From NCBI RefSeq assembly GCF_000333035.1, contig NZ_BANU01000007.1:35274-99273 (forward strand): 64,000 nucleotides of DNA, written 5' to 3'. The DNA comes from Gordonia sihwensis NBRC 108236. GTDB lineage: Bacteria > Actinomycetota > Actinomycetes > Mycobacteriales > Mycobacteriaceae. A program made the translations under genes and the position numbers. This document shows positions 35,599-44,513 of the stretch, piece by piece; the first letter of the stretch is position 1; each line of letters starts with the position of its first letter. The notes beneath the pieces were generated by a model. The model had not been told where the DNA came from and did no database searches. It was given only the letters and a program-made list of their open reading frames with translations.

Positions 35599-36345
35599 TC
35601 AGCTCGCGAGCTGGCGGCGCCACCGGCGGGCGCGGACAGCGGTCTCCTCGCCGACCCTCGTCGCGACGTCGCGTGCGTGTTCGGCGAACTCGGGTGCGCG
35701 ATCGACGATCTCCTGGGTGGTGTCGGCGAGCTGCGCGCGGGCGGTGCCCGCGAGCTGTGAGGCGCGGTCCCGGATCTCGTCCACGGGCACGCGGTCTACC
35801 ACTTCCTGTGCGCGTTCGGCCGCATCGTGCGCGAGCGCACTCGCGCGGTCGGTGAACCGTTCCGGTTCCACCTCGGCCGCGGCGTGCAGCGGCTTCGCAG
35901 CCCGGTCCGCCAGCTGGTGTGCCTGCACCTGCGCCTGCTCGAGCGTCCGCCGGGCGCGCCAGCCCAGGGACGGGCGTCCCTCGGTGTCGGCGGCGGCGAT
36001 CAGGACTCCGCCGAGCAGTCCCACATCCTTCACGAACAACGACTGCTTCAGCGCACGCCGGGCCGGGTCCGTCTCGTTCCAGAAGTCGCTGGCCAGGACC
36101 ATGGTCGGAACGATGGTTCCGGCGAGGACGGACGACGCCAGCCGCGGTGCGCGGCCGGTGGCGAGGGCGACGCCCGCGGCGATCTGTACGGCTCCGGCGA
36201 CCTGAACGACGGTCTCGGCGCGAACCGTGGAATCGACCAGCGGCTCGGATGCCTGGGCGCGGCGCGACGGTGAGGTGAGCGCGTCGGCGCCGGAGGCGAT
36301 GAACGCGGTGCCGAGCAGAGGTCGTGCGATCTTGCGTAACAGCAT
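35599..36345 (-). CDS. DoxX-family membrane protein with long helical C-terminal tail
   Basis: A 248-residue protein. Residues 1-115 are a four-helix DoxX unit (IARPLLGTAFIASGADAL, VVQVAGAVQIAAGVALATGR, LAGTIVPTMVLASDFWNETD, VKDVGLLGGVLIAAADTEG). The remaining 130 residues have no membrane segment and are a run of Ala/Arg/Glu helices with repeated DRA and H-A/D patterns (DRAAKPLHAAAE, DRASALAHDAAERAQEVVDR, DRASQLAGTARAQL, DRAPEFAEHARD). DoxX proteins are linked to thiol/redox complexes in mycobacteria (SodA-DoxX-SseA); the tail is an addition. It is upstream of helD and may share its transcript. Confidence 0.78.
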   Translation of the reverse strand: MLLRKIARPLLGTAFIASGADALTSPSRRAQASEPLVDSTVRAETVVQVAGAVQIAAGVALATGRAPRLASSVLAGTIVPTMVLASDFWNETDPARRALKQSLFVKDVGLLGGVLIAAADTEGRPSLGWRARRTLEQAQVQAHQLADRAAKPLHAAAEVEPERFTDRASALAHDAAERAQEVVDRVPVDEIRDRASQLAGTARAQLADTTQEIVDRAPEFAEHARDVATRVGEETAVRARRWRRQLAS

Positions 36346-36459
36346 GGTCGTCCTTTCATCGGGGGACTGTGATCCGGACGCCCGGCCGGCCCGATCCTCG
36401 ATGCGGTCGGCAGTGGCCGAGCGACGTCCCTCCTCCGAGGCTACCGATCCGGGCCCGGC

Positions 36460-37158
36460 TCACCAGCCGCGTTCGCGCCACTCGCTCAGATGCGGACGCT
36501 CGGCGCCGAGAGTGGTGTCCTTGCCGTGCCCGGGGTAGACGACGGTGTCGTCCCCGAATCGGTCGAAGAGTTTCTCGGTGACGCCGTCGAGCAGGATCTC
36601 GAAGTCGCCCGGCTGCCAGGTCTTGCCCACGCCGCCCGGGAACAGGGTGTCGCCGGTGAACAGGTGCACGCGTCCGGAGCGTTCGGTGAGGACCAGCGTG
36701 ACGGATCCGGCGGTGTGGCCGCTGATGGCGATCACCTCGAGCGACAGGTCTCCGACCTCGATGGTCTCGCCGCCGGTGAGCGTGCGGTCGGGGTCGAGCG
36801 GGAGCTCGTCGGCGTCGGCCTCCCCGACGACGATCGGCACCTGAAGCACCCGATGGACCTCCTCGAGGCCCTGCCAGTGGTCGAAGTGTCCGTGCGTGGT
36901 GAGGATCTGCGTCACCTCGCCGGGGAGCGCGTCGAGCAGCGCGAGGATGGTCTCCGGATCGTTCGCCGCATCGATCAGCAGGCTCTTCCCGGTCGCGGAG
37001 TCGGTGACGATGTAGACGTTGTTGTCCATCGGTCCCACCGACATCTTGACGATCGTCGCGTTGTCGAGCGCCCGGCGCTGCGCATGCGCGCCGTGGTGAT
37101 CGGGATCGGGGGACACGTTGCCCGTGTAGTCGTCGGTCAGTTCTACCTCGATGCTCAT
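36460..37158 (-). CDS. MBL-fold hydrolase, glyoxalase II-like (Rv1637c-like)
   Basis: A 232-residue metallo-beta-lactamase-fold hydrolase. Metal ligands: THGHFDHWQG, the His in ISGHTAGS, the Asp in FTGDTLFPGGVG, and the final His in VYPGHGKDTTLG. This set is typical of the YcbL/glyoxalase II class that cleaves thioesters such as S-lactoyl-thiols. The gene lies next to uvrA in the opposite direction, as its homologue does in M. tuberculosis. The actual substrate is not known. A 114-base gap with no evident signal separates it from the DoxX gene downstream. Confidence 0.88.
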   Translation of the reverse strand: MSIEVELTDDYTGNVSPDPDHHGAHAQRRALDNATIVKMSVGPMDNNVYIVTDSATGKSLLIDAANDPETILALLDALPGEVTQILTTHGHFDHWQGLEEVHRVLQVPIVVGEADADELPLDPDRTLTGGETIEVGDLSLEVIAISGHTAGSVTLVLTERSGRVHLFTGDTLFPGGVGKTWQPGDFEILLDGVTEKLFDRFGDDTVVYPGHGKDTTLGAERPHLSEWRERGW

Positions 37159-37199
37159 ATTCCCAGGTTAACGTCCTCGGCCGTGATGCCCAGCCGGAA

Positions 37200-37222
37200 T
37201 TGTCGGAGGGTCCGCGTACGCT
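37200..37222 (+). promoter_or_regulatory. PafBC-type DNA-damage promoter of uvrA
   Basis: TTGTCGGAG - GGTCCGCG - TACGCT matches the mycobacterial motif TTGTCRGTG-N8-TAnnnT at eight of nine bases in the first element and fully in spacing and -10. The expected transcript start is near 37229, 36 bases before the uvrA GTG. No LexA palindrome was seen here. Confidence 0.75.
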
Positions 37223-37264
37223 TGCAGCCGGATAATTCTGCGACGTGAACGTAAGGAACTTTCT

Positions 37265-40123
37265 GTGGTTGATCGCCTGATCGTCCGGGGTGCACGGGAG
37301 CACAATCTGCGCGGGATCGATGTCGACCTGCCGCGCGATTCGCTGATCGTGTTCACCGGCCTGTCCGGTTCCGGGAAGTCGTCGCTTGCGTTCGACACGA
37401 TCTTCGCCGAGGGGCAGCGACGCTATGTCGAGTCCCTGTCGGCGTATGCGCGGCAGTTCCTCGGGCAGATGGACAAGCCCGACGTCGACTTCATCGAGGG
37501 GCTCTCGCCCGCGGTGTCGATCGATCAGAAGTCGACCAACCGGAACCCGCGCTCGACGGTCGGCACCATCACCGAGGTCTACGACTACCTGCGCTTGCTC
37601 TACGCGCGCGCCGGTACCGCGCACTGTCCGGTGTGCGGCGAGAAGATCGCCCGCCAGACGCCGCAGCAGATCGTCGATCAGGTGCTGGCGATGGCCGAGG
37701 GCGTGCGCTTTCAGGTCCTCGCCCCCGTGGTGCGCAGCCGCAAGGGCGAGTTCGTGGATCTGTTCGCCGAACTGCAGGTCCAGGGTTTCGCGCGCGCGAT
37801 GGTCGACGGAGCCGTTCACCAGCTGTCGGATCCGCCGAAGCTCAAGAAGCAGGAGAAGCACGACATCGACGTGGTGGTCGACCGCCTGGTCGTGAAGCCG
37901 TCGGCCCGCCAGCGTCTGACCGACTCGGTGGAGACGGCGCTGCGGCTGGCGGACGGCATCGTGGTGCTGGACTTCGTGGACGTCGACGAATCCGACCCGA
38001 ACCGGCAGCGGCGCTTCTCGGAGCGGATGGCCTGCCCGAACTCCCACCCGATCGCGATCGACGATCTCGAGCCGCGCGCGTTCTCGTTCAACTCGCCGTT
38101 CGGCGCCTGTCCCGAGTGCGACGGTCTGGGCGTCCGCAAGGAGGTCGACGAATCGCTCGTGGTGCCGGATCCCGACCTCACCCTGCGGGAGGGTGCGATC
38201 GCCCCCTGGTCGACCGGTCATAACGCCGACTACTTCCTCCGGCTGATCGAGGGTCTGGGCGACCAGATGGGGTTCGACGTCGACACCCCGTGGGAGTCGT
38301 TGCCGCGTACCGCGCGCAGAGCACTGCTGAACGGCTCCGATCATCAGGTCCATGTGAAGTTCCGCAACCGGTATGGACGGACGCGGTCGTACTACACCGA
38401 GTTCGAGGGCGTCATGGCGTTCCTGTCGCGGCGTGCGGAGACCACCGAGTCCGAGCAGATGAAGGACCGCTACGAGGGCTATATGCGCGACGTGCCGTGC
38501 CCGGCCTGCAACGGCGCCCGGCTGCGGCCGGAGATCCTGGCGGTCACGCTCGACCACCCGGTGTACGGTCCCAAGTCGATCGCCGACGTCACGTCGCTGT
38601 CGGTCGCCGAGTGCGCCGACTACCTGAACGGTCTGGAACTCGGCGAGCGCGAGGCCGCCATCGCCGGACGGGTCCTCAAGGAGGTGCAGGCGCGCATCAC
38701 ATTCCTGCTCGATGTCGGCCTCGAGTACCTCTCGCTCTCGCGGGCGGCGGGTTCGCTCTCCGGCGGCGAGGCTCAGCGCATCCGCCTCGCGACGCAGATC
38801 GGAGCCGGGCTCGCGGGAGTGCTGTACGTGCTCGACGAACCGTCCATCGGTCTGCACCAGCGGGACAACCGGCGGCTGATCGACACTCTCGTCCGGCTGC
38901 GCGACCTGGGCAACACGCTGATCGTCGTCGAGCACGACGAGGACACCATCCGGGCCGCCGACTGGATCGTCGACATCGGCCCGCGTGCGGGCGAGCACGG
39001 TGGGCGAGTGGTGCACAGCGGCAGCTACCCGGACCTGCTGGCGAATCCGGAGTCGATCACCGGCGCGTATCTGTCCGGCCGCGAAGTGCTGCCGGTTCCG
39101 TCGATCCGGCGTCCGATCGACAAGAAGCGCATGCTGACCGTCGTCGGTGCCAGCGAGAACAACCTCAAGAACATCGACGTGTCGTTCCCGCTGGGGGTCC
39201 TGACCGCGGTCACCGGCGTCTCGGGGTCGGGCAAGTCGACCCTCGTGAACGACATCCTCGCCACGGTGCTCGCGAACAAGCTGAACGGCGCGCGGCAGGT
39301 GCCCGGCCATCACAAGCGGATCAAGGGCCTCGACCACCTCGACAAACTGGTCCAGGTGGACCAGTCGCCGATCGGCCGCACACCGCGATCGAATCCGGCC
39401 ACGTACACGGGCGTCTTCGACAAGATCCGGACGCTGTTCGCGGCGACCACCGAGGCGAAGGTGCGCGGCTACCAGCCCGGTCGGTTCTCGTTCAACGTGA
39501 AGGGCGGCCGGTGCGAGGCGTGCATGGGCGAGGGCACCATCAAGATCGAAATGAACTTCCTGCCCGACGTCTATGTGCCCTGCGAGGTGTGCCACGGCGC
39601 GCGGTACAACCGCGAGACGCTCGAGGTGCACTACAAGGGCAAGACGATCGCCGAGGTCCTCGATATGCCGATCGAGGAGGCCGCAGACTTCTTCGAGCCG
39701 GTCACCTCGATCCACCGGTATCTCAAGACGCTGGTCGACGTGGGTCTCGGGTACGTGAGGCTCGGTCAGCCCGCACCCACCCTGTCCGGAGGCGAGGCGC
39801 AGCGGGTGAAGCTGGCGGCCGAACTCCAGAAGCGGTCGACCGGCCGCACGGTGTACATCCTCGACGAGCCGACCACCGGCCTGCACTTCGAGGACATCCG
39901 CAAGCTGCTGCTGGTGATCAACGGGCTCGTCGACAAGGGCAACACGGTCATCGTCATCGAGCACAACCTCGACGTGATCAAGACCGCCGACTGGATCATC
40001 GACATGGGACCCGAGGGCGGCAGCGGCGGCGGCACCGTGGTCGCCGAGGGCACACCCGAGCAGGTGGCAGAGGTTGCCCGGAGCCACACCGGCGCCTTCA
40101 TCAGGGAGTTGCTCGCGCCGTGA
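37265..40123 (+). CDS. uvrA: UvrABC system protein A
   Basis: A 952-residue ABC-type lesion-recognition ATPase of nucleotide excision repair. Two ATP cassettes are complete: Walker [18 protein letters not shown] and [14 protein letters not shown], signatures [16 protein letters not shown] and [16 protein letters not shown]. Zinc modules: [14 protein letters not shown] and CEACMGEG with CEVCHG. The UvrB-binding and DNA-insertion regions lie between. Start GTG 37265 has AAGGA seven bases upstream. Its TGA overlaps the next gene's GTG (GTGA), a coupling to a PrmC-like protein. The damage-type promoter upstream gives co-control with uvrB. Confidence 0.98.
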   Translation: MVDRLIVRGAREHNLRGIDVDLPRDSLIVFTGLSGSGKSSLAFDTIFAEGQRRYVESLSAYARQFLGQMDKPDVDFIEGLSPAVSIDQKSTNRNPRSTVGTITEVYDYLRLLYARAGTAHCPVCGEKIARQTPQQIVDQVLAMAEGVRFQVLAPVVRSRKGEFVDLFAELQVQGFARAMVDGAVHQLSDPPKLKKQEKHDIDVVVDRLVVKPSARQRLTDSVETALRLADGIVVLDFVDVDESDPNRQRRFSERMACPNSHPIAIDDLEPRAFSFNSPFGACPECDGLGVRKEVDESLVVPDPDLTLREGAIAPWSTGHNADYFLRLIEGLGDQMGFDVDTPWESLPRTARRALLNGSDHQVHVKFRNRYGRTRSYYTEFEGVMAFLSRRAETTESEQMKDRYEGYMRDVPCPACNGARLRPEILAVTLDHPVYGPKSIADVTSLSVAECADYLNGLELGEREAAIAGRVLKEVQARITFLLDVGLEYLSLSRAAGSLSGGEAQRIRLATQIGAGLAGVLYVLDEPSIGLHQRDNRRLIDTLVRLRDLGNTLIVVEHDEDTIRAADWIVDIGPRAGEHGGRVVHSGSYPDLLANPESITGAYLSGREVLPVPSIRRPIDKKRMLTVVGASENNLKNIDVSFPLGVLTAVTGVSGSGKSTLVNDILATVLANKLNGARQVPGHHKRIKGLDHLDKLVQVDQSPIGRTPRSNPATYTGVFDKIRTLFAATTEAKVRGYQPGRFSFNVKGGRCEACMGEGTIKIEMNFLPDVYVPCEVCHGARYNRETLEVHYKGKTIAEVLDMPIEEAADFFEPVTSIHRYLKTLVDVGLGYVRLGQPAPTLSGGEAQRVKLAAELQKRSTGRTVYILDEPTTGLHFEDIRKLLLVINGLVDKGNTVIVIEHNLDVIKTADWIIDMGPEGGSGGGTVVAEGTPEQVAEVARSHTGAFIRELLAP

Positions 40124-40908
40124 CCTCGGCCGGCGGAGACGACTGGCTGACCACGCGATTGCGTGCGGCGGGCTGCGTGTTCGCTGAAGAGGAGGCCGCG
40201 ATTCTCCGCCGCTGGGCGGACGGCGAGGCACAACTCGGCCAGTGGGCGCGGCAGCGGGCCGCAGGTGAGCCGCTGGAGCACGTCGTCGGACACGTCGATT
40301 TCGCCGGTCTGGAACTGGCCGTCGGGCCGGGAGCCTTCGTGCCACGACAGCGGTCGCGGCTGCTGGCGCGGGTAGCTGTCGACCTGCTCGGAGCCCGGCC
40401 CGCGCCGGTGTTCGTCGAGGCGTTCTGCGGAGTCGCGCCGATCGCGTCGTACGTCGCGGCCCGGTGCCGGTCCGCGCAGGTGGCCGCGACCGACGCGGAT
40501 CCGGTTGCGGTCGGGTTCGCTTCCCGCAATCTCATCTCGGGCGCGGTGTACCGGGGCGCGGGGCTGTCGGGACTGCCTGCGGAGCTGCGCCGGGAGATCG
40601 ACGTGATCGCGGCGGTCCCGCCGTACGTGCCGGCCCAGGCGCTGGAGCTGCTTCCGCATGAGGCCACCGATCACGAGCCGCGCTCGGCGCTGATCGGCGG
40701 GGGCGACGACGGTCTGGGGCACGCGTCGGATCTGCTGCGCGAGGCGACCGAGTGGCTGGCGCCGGGGGGCGCTGTCGCGATCGAGATGAACGCCCGACAG
40801 GCGCCCGCGGCCAATGAGACCGCTCGCGCTGTCGGCCTGCGCCCGCGGGTGGTGTCCGGCGAGGACGGGCAGACGGTGGTCGTGGTGGCGGCCGCGCCGC
40901 GGCGTTAG
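40120..40908 (+). CDS. PrmC-related methyltransferase with altered motifs
   Basis: A 262-residue protein of the PrmC/HemK type: an N-terminal helical region ([20 protein letters not shown], then GAFVPRQRS) and a Rossmann methyltransferase domain. In true PrmC the SAM motif is DLGTGSG and the catalytic motif NPPY. Here the SAM motif reads [15 protein letters not shown] and the catalytic motif is VPPYVP, with the Asn replaced by Val. It therefore fits the PrmC-related family of unknown substrate; glutamine methylation of release factors is unlikely. GTG 40120 overlaps the uvrA stop, so it may share the damage-induced transcript. Confidence 0.75.
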   Translation: MTSAGGDDWLTTRLRAAGCVFAEEEAAILRRWADGEAQLGQWARQRAAGEPLEHVVGHVDFAGLELAVGPGAFVPRQRSRLLARVAVDLLGARPAPVFVEAFCGVAPIASYVAARCRSAQVAATDADPVAVGFASRNLISGAVYRGAGLSGLPAELRREIDVIAAVPPYVPAQALELLPHEATDHEPRSALIGGGDDGLGHASDLLREATEWLAPGGAVAIEMNARQAPAANETARAVGLRPRVVSGEDGQTVVVVAAAPRR

Positions 40909-41195
40909 AGCCCCATCGACCGCCGGAGCTCCTCGAGCTTCTTCTTGGCGGCTTCTTCACGTTTCGCCATCGCGTCGTCGAGCGCTTCGGCCTCCGCCGA
41001 CATCTCCGACAGCTCTTGGCTCCCGATGGCCGTCGCAGTGCGTTGCTCGATCTTGTCGCGGACATGATCGAAGGTCGGCACACCCGCCGGCGTGTATCCG
41101 GTGACGTCTTCGTACGAGGGTGCTTGTACCGGCGGCGCGGAGTCGGGCGGCACGATTTCGGCGTCGAGGGGTTCGTCGTCGCCGGAGTGAGTCAT
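40905..41195 (-). CDS. Small conserved acidic/helical protein, function unknown
   Basis: A 96-residue protein that I do not recognise. The N-terminal half is acidic and Pro-rich (DDEPLDAEIVPPDSAPPVQA); the C-terminal half is a charged helix likely to form a coiled coil (MSAEAEALDDAMAKREEAAK, ending [12 protein letters not shown]). No signal peptide or membrane segment. Its stop overlaps the end of the convergent methyltransferase gene by four bases. Coding potential is supported by GC-rich third positions and a clean frame, but there is no functional clue. Confidence 0.6.
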   Translation of the reverse strand: MTHSGDDEPLDAEIVPPDSAPPVQAPSYEDVTGYTPAGVPTFDHVRDKIEQRTATAIGSQELSEMSAEAEALDDAMAKREEAAKKKLEELRRSMGL

Positions 41196-41283
41196 CGCTC
41201 CAGCCTACGCCGGACGCCTGCGACCCGGACGTCTGCGACCCGGACGCCTCCGACTCGGACGTCTACGACCCCGGGCGGCGTGA

Positions 41284-41700
41284 TCAGCCCTTGACCGGTC
41301 CGGTGTACTTCTCGCCGGGCCCCTCGCCGGGAGCGTCGGGGTACGACGACGCCTCGCGGAATGCGAGTTGCAGCGCCTTGAGCCCGTCCTGGATCGGCTT
41401 GCGATGCAGGCCGAGATCAGGGGCGGCGGCGGAGACGAGGCCGGCCAGTGCGTTGATCAGCGCGCGGGCGTCGGGCAGATCCTTGAACTCCTCGTCTCCG
41501 CCCGCATCGGGGCCGATCTTCTCGGCCGCGGCGCTCATCAGCATGATCGCCGCGCGGGTGGTGACCTCGACTGCGGGAATAGTGGCGAGCTCGCGAACGT
41601 TGTCCTGGTTCGCGTCGTCTCCGCCGACACCTCCCGGGGCGACGTGGACGTTCGCGTCGTCGGAGGAGGTGTCGCCGGTCGAATAGGAGTTATCGTTCAC
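41284..41700 (-). CDS. DUF1844 domain protein
   Basis: A 138-residue protein. The conserved part [20 protein letters not shown], then [20 protein letters not shown], and the ending [17 protein letters not shown] are the marks of actinobacterial DUF1844 proteins encoded next to infC. Function unknown. The start GTG 41700 ([10 protein letters not shown]) is inferred; an upstream ATG at 41793 would run through the infC promoter region. It is divergent from the infC-rpmI-rplT operon. Confidence 0.8.
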   Translation of the reverse strand: MNDNSYSTGDTSSDDANVHVAPGGVGGDDANQDNVRELATIPAVEVTTRAAIMLMSAAAEKIGPDAGGDEEFKDLPDARALINALAGLVSAAAPDLGLHRKPIQDGLKALQLAFREASSYPDAPGEGPGEKYTGPVKG

Positions 41701-41706
41701 GCCTGT

Positions 41707-41945
41707 TAGACTGTCACAGCATGACCGCCTCGGTTCGCGCCGGGGTAGCAAGAGGATTCTTCGAGTCCCACCGTGCGACGCTGTCCCAGACACGCAGTTT
41801 CACGGTTCCGGTCACACCATCGCCAGTCGATGAACCGAGGTCACTCGGCTCTCGGCGGGCATTATGGTGTTCTCGGCCTCGAATCTCCTCACGCTTGCCA
41901 GTCGTATTGGCCGGCCACATGGAAAACATTGATCGAGGAGGCCAC
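41707..41945 (+). promoter_or_regulatory. infC promoter -10 element and long leader
   Basis: TAGACT at 41707-41712 is a strong actinobacterial -10 hexamer, placing the transcript start near 41719. That gives a leader of about 225 bases before infC. Long infC leaders hold control by IF3 or ribosomal protein L20 in other bacteria. The frame through this leader is open, but codon use and composition do not look coding. Confidence 0.45.
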
Positions 41946-42491
<546 letters not shown>

Positions 42492-42514
42492 ACCCACCAC
42501 ACTGAAGTAGCAGT

Positions 42515-42556
42515 GGACCCGAACCGCCCGGATCGCTCCGGGCGGGACTCGGGTCC
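42515..42556 (+). other. Strong RNA hairpin between infC and rpmI
   Basis: Two stacked stems: GGACCCGA (42515-42522) with TCGGGTCC (42549-42556) and CCGCCCGGA (42524-42532) with TCCGGGCGG (42537-42545), loop TCGC. Seventeen base pairs are broken only by a 1/3 internal loop. It ends 19 bases before the rpmI ATG, and could be an attenuator, a processing site or a protein-binding site for ribosomal protein autoregulation. Confidence 0.65.
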
Positions 42557-42575
42557 GCCCGAATGAAGGAAACCA

Positions 42576-42770
42576 ATGCCGAAGAGCAAGACGCACAAGG
42601 GCACCGCGAAGCGATTCAAGGTGACCGGCAGCGGCAAGATCGTCCGTCAGAAGGCAGGCAAGCGCCACCTCCTGGAGCACAAGTCCTCGCGCGTCACGCG
42701 TCGCCTGGACGGCATCACCGTGGTGAGCGAGAACGATGCCCCGCGGATCAAGCGCCTGCTGAACCGCTGA
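42576..42770 (+). CDS. rpmI: 50S ribosomal protein L35
   Basis: A 64-residue very basic protein with the L35 signature at its start ([20 protein letters not shown]) and [16 protein letters not shown] in the middle; usual length. It binds 23S rRNA in the large subunit. GAAGGA is eight bases upstream of the ATG. Second gene of the infC-rpmI-rplT operon, preceded by a strong hairpin. Confidence 0.97.
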   Translation: MPKSKTHKGTAKRFKVTGSGKIVRQKAGKRHLLEHKSSRVTRRLDGITVVSENDAPRIKRLLNR

Positions 42771-42804
42771 CTTTCCGCTTAAGACTTTAGAAGGACACTG
42801 ACTA

Positions 42805-43185
42805 ATGGCACGTGTGAAAAGGGCTGTCAACGCCCAGAAGAAGCGCCGCTCCGTTCTCGAGGCGTCGAAGGGCTACCGCGGACAGCGGTCGCGCCTGTAC
42901 CGCAAGGCCAAGGAGCAGCAGCTCCACTCGCTGACCTACGCGTACCGGGACCGCAAGGCGCGGAAGGGTGATTTCCGCAAGCTCTGGATCACCCGCATCA
43001 ACGCGGCGGCTCGTGCGAACGACATCACCTACAACCGCTTCATCCAGGGCCTCAAGCTCGCCGGCGTCGAGGTGGACCGCAAGGTGCTCGCCGACATCGC
43101 CGTCACCGACCCGGCCGCGTTCACCGGTCTGGTCGAGGTGGCTCGTGCCGCGCTGCCCGCGGACGTCAACGCTCCCGCTGCCTGA
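42805..43185 (+). CDS. rplT: 50S ribosomal protein L20
   Basis: A 126-residue basic protein matching L20 throughout: [40 protein letters not shown] and [20 protein letters not shown]. It is an early assembly protein that binds 23S rRNA, and in other bacteria represses its own operon by binding the leader mRNA. AGAAGGA precedes the ATG. The rRNA methyltransferase gene starts 17 bases after the stop. Confidence 0.97.
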   Translation: MARVKRAVNAQKKRRSVLEASKGYRGQRSRLYRKAKEQQLHSLTYAYRDRKARKGDFRKLWITRINAAARANDITYNRFIQGLKLAGVEVDRKVLADIAVTDPAAFTGLVEVARAALPADVNAPAA

Positions 43186-43202
43186 TCTCCGCTGAGATCG
43201 CA

Positions 43203-44024
43203 GTGACGCGTTCTGGACCCGCGACGGATGTTCTCACCGAACGTTCGTCGCGGGTCGTTTCGTTGGCGAAGCTGCATCGCGCGTCGGTGCGCCGGAGCGA
43301 GGGCCGATTCCTCGTCGAGGGATTCAATGCCGTCGATGCGGCGCTGAGCACCGGCCGTGCGTTGCAGGTACTGGTGCGCGACGACGACGCCGATCGGCAC
43401 GCCGATCTGGTCCACCGTGCGCTCGACGCGGGCGTTCGTGTGCAGCGCCTCTCACACCGCGCGGCGGACAAACTGTCCGAGACGTCGACGGCGCCCGGGA
43501 TCTTCGCGGTGTGCGAGTTGCTGACGGCGGCGCTCGGCGACGTCCTCGCGCGCTCACCGAAGCTTCTGGTCATCGCGGTCGAGCCGCGCGAGCCGGGAAA
43601 CCTCGGCACCCTGACTCGGTGTGCGGACGCCATGGGGGCCGACGCGGTGGTCCTGCTGGGGGAGTCCGTCGACCCGCACAACGGCAAGAGCGTCCGGGCG
43701 GGTGCGGGGAGTCTCTTCCACATCCCGACCGTCCGCGAACCGGATGTCGCGGGTGCACTGGCCGCCGTCGCCGCGGCGGGCATCACGACGCTGGCGACGG
43801 AGATGGACGGCGAGCTGAGCCTCGACGACGCCGACGAGGTCCTCGCCCGGCCGCACGCGTGGTTGTTCGGGAACGAGGCCCACGGACTGCCCGGGCAGGT
43901 GCTCGACGGCGCCGACCACCGCGTCCGGATTCCGCTGCGCGGGCGCGCGGAGAGCCTCAACCTCGCCGCCGCGAGCGCGATCTGCCTGTACGCCAGCTCC
44001 CGCGTGCAGAACCGCGGACGCTGA
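43203..44024 (+). CDS. tsnR: SPOUT-type 23S rRNA 2'-O-methyltransferase, TsnR-like
   Basis: A 273-residue SpoU-family methyltransferase. The N-terminal substrate-binding domain (RRSEGRFLVEGFNAVDAALS) is followed by the knotted SAM domain with its three motifs: NLGTLTRCADAMGADAVVLL, WLFGNEAHGL and RIPLRGRAESLNLAAASAI. The homologue next to rplT in M. tuberculosis is annotated tsnR; it modifies ribose in 23S rRNA, and close relatives give thiostrepton or avilamycin resistance. Resistance here is not implied. Starts with GTG 43203. Confidence 0.87.
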   Translation: MTRSGPATDVLTERSSRVVSLAKLHRASVRRSEGRFLVEGFNAVDAALSTGRALQVLVRDDDADRHADLVHRALDAGVRVQRLSHRAADKLSETSTAPGIFAVCELLTAALGDVLARSPKLLVIAVEPREPGNLGTLTRCADAMGADAVVLLGESVDPHNGKSVRAGAGSLFHIPTVREPDVAGALAAVAAAGITTLATEMDGELSLDDADEVLARPHAWLFGNEAHGLPGQVLDGADHRVRIPLRGRAESLNLAAASAICLYASSRVQNRGR

Positions 44025-44086
44025 TCTCCGAGGGGTCCTGGCCGGGTGAGGTTCTCCGGAAATCCTTGCGGCAGTACGATTCCGGA

Positions 44087-44440
44087 ATGCACGTCCTCTT
44101 CAGCTACGGCACCTTGACGGATCCCGCGGTGCAGGAGGGCGTCTTCGGCGCCCGGATGCCGACGGAGCCCGACACCCTGCCGGGCTTCGAGATCGGCACG
44201 GTGACGATCACCGATCCCGAGGTCATCGCATTGAGCGGTACCGCGACCCACCTGATTCTGCGGCCGGGGGCACCCGAGGCGGAAGTGCCCGGCGCCCGGC
44301 TGGAACTCGACGACGCCGGTCTGCGTGCGGCGGACGAGTACGAGGTCGACGACTATCGTCGCGTCGAGGTGACGCTGAGCTCCGGCATCCGTGCGTGGGT
44401 GTATCTGGCACACGAGGACGCGGCAGTCTTGGAGGGATAG
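44087..44440 (+). CDS. Gamma-glutamylcyclotransferase (AIG2-like) family protein
   Basis: A 117-residue protein of the GGCT fold: it begins MHVLFSYGTLTDPAVQEGVF, the YGTL loop that binds the gamma-glutamyl substrate, and contains the catalytic acidic residue region DEYEVDDYRRVEVTL. Members cyclise gamma-glutamyl amines; the true substrate here is open. ATG 44087 is chosen because the fold begins there. The iron-type operator lies immediately after its stop. Confidence 0.8.
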   Translation: MHVLFSYGTLTDPAVQEGVFGARMPTEPDTLPGFEIGTVTITDPEVIALSGTATHLILRPGAPEAEVPGARLELDDAGLRAADEYEVDDYRRVEVTLSSGIRAWVYLAHEDAAVLEG

Positions 44441-44446
44441 GCTTCA

Positions 44447-44465
44447 CTCACCTAAGTTAGGTGAG
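44447..44465 (+). promoter_or_regulatory. Overlapping IdeR/DtxR-like iron boxes
   Basis: CTCACCTAAgTTAGGTGAG is a perfect 19-base palindrome. Two 19-base windows sharing its centre (44437-44455 and 44457-44475) each match the IdeR consensus TTAGGTTAGGCTAACCTAA at 13 positions by eye. A -10 hexamer TACTAT follows at 44468-44473. Placement over the promoter implies iron-dependent repression of the ABC ATPase gene. Confidence 0.75.
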
Positions 44466-44513
44466 GCTACTATCGGAGTCGATGGTGCGGAAACCTAATC
44501 GAAGGGGTGTGAG

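Noticed and set aside
36356..40345. Very long open frame of 1329 codons antisense to uvrA
   Set aside because: It mirrors uvrA in a GC-rich genome where antisense frames stay open; the peptide is a low-complexity run of Arg/Asp/His/Val without motifs, and uvrA is certain.
41721..41945. N-terminal extension of IF3 from ATG 41721
   Set aside because: The extra 75 residues have no similarity to IF3 and lie over the leader and the ribosome binding site.
43203..44024. Thiostrepton resistance determinant
   Set aside because: The gene next to rplT is a conserved housekeeping SPOUT methyltransferase; resistance cannot be inferred from the name.
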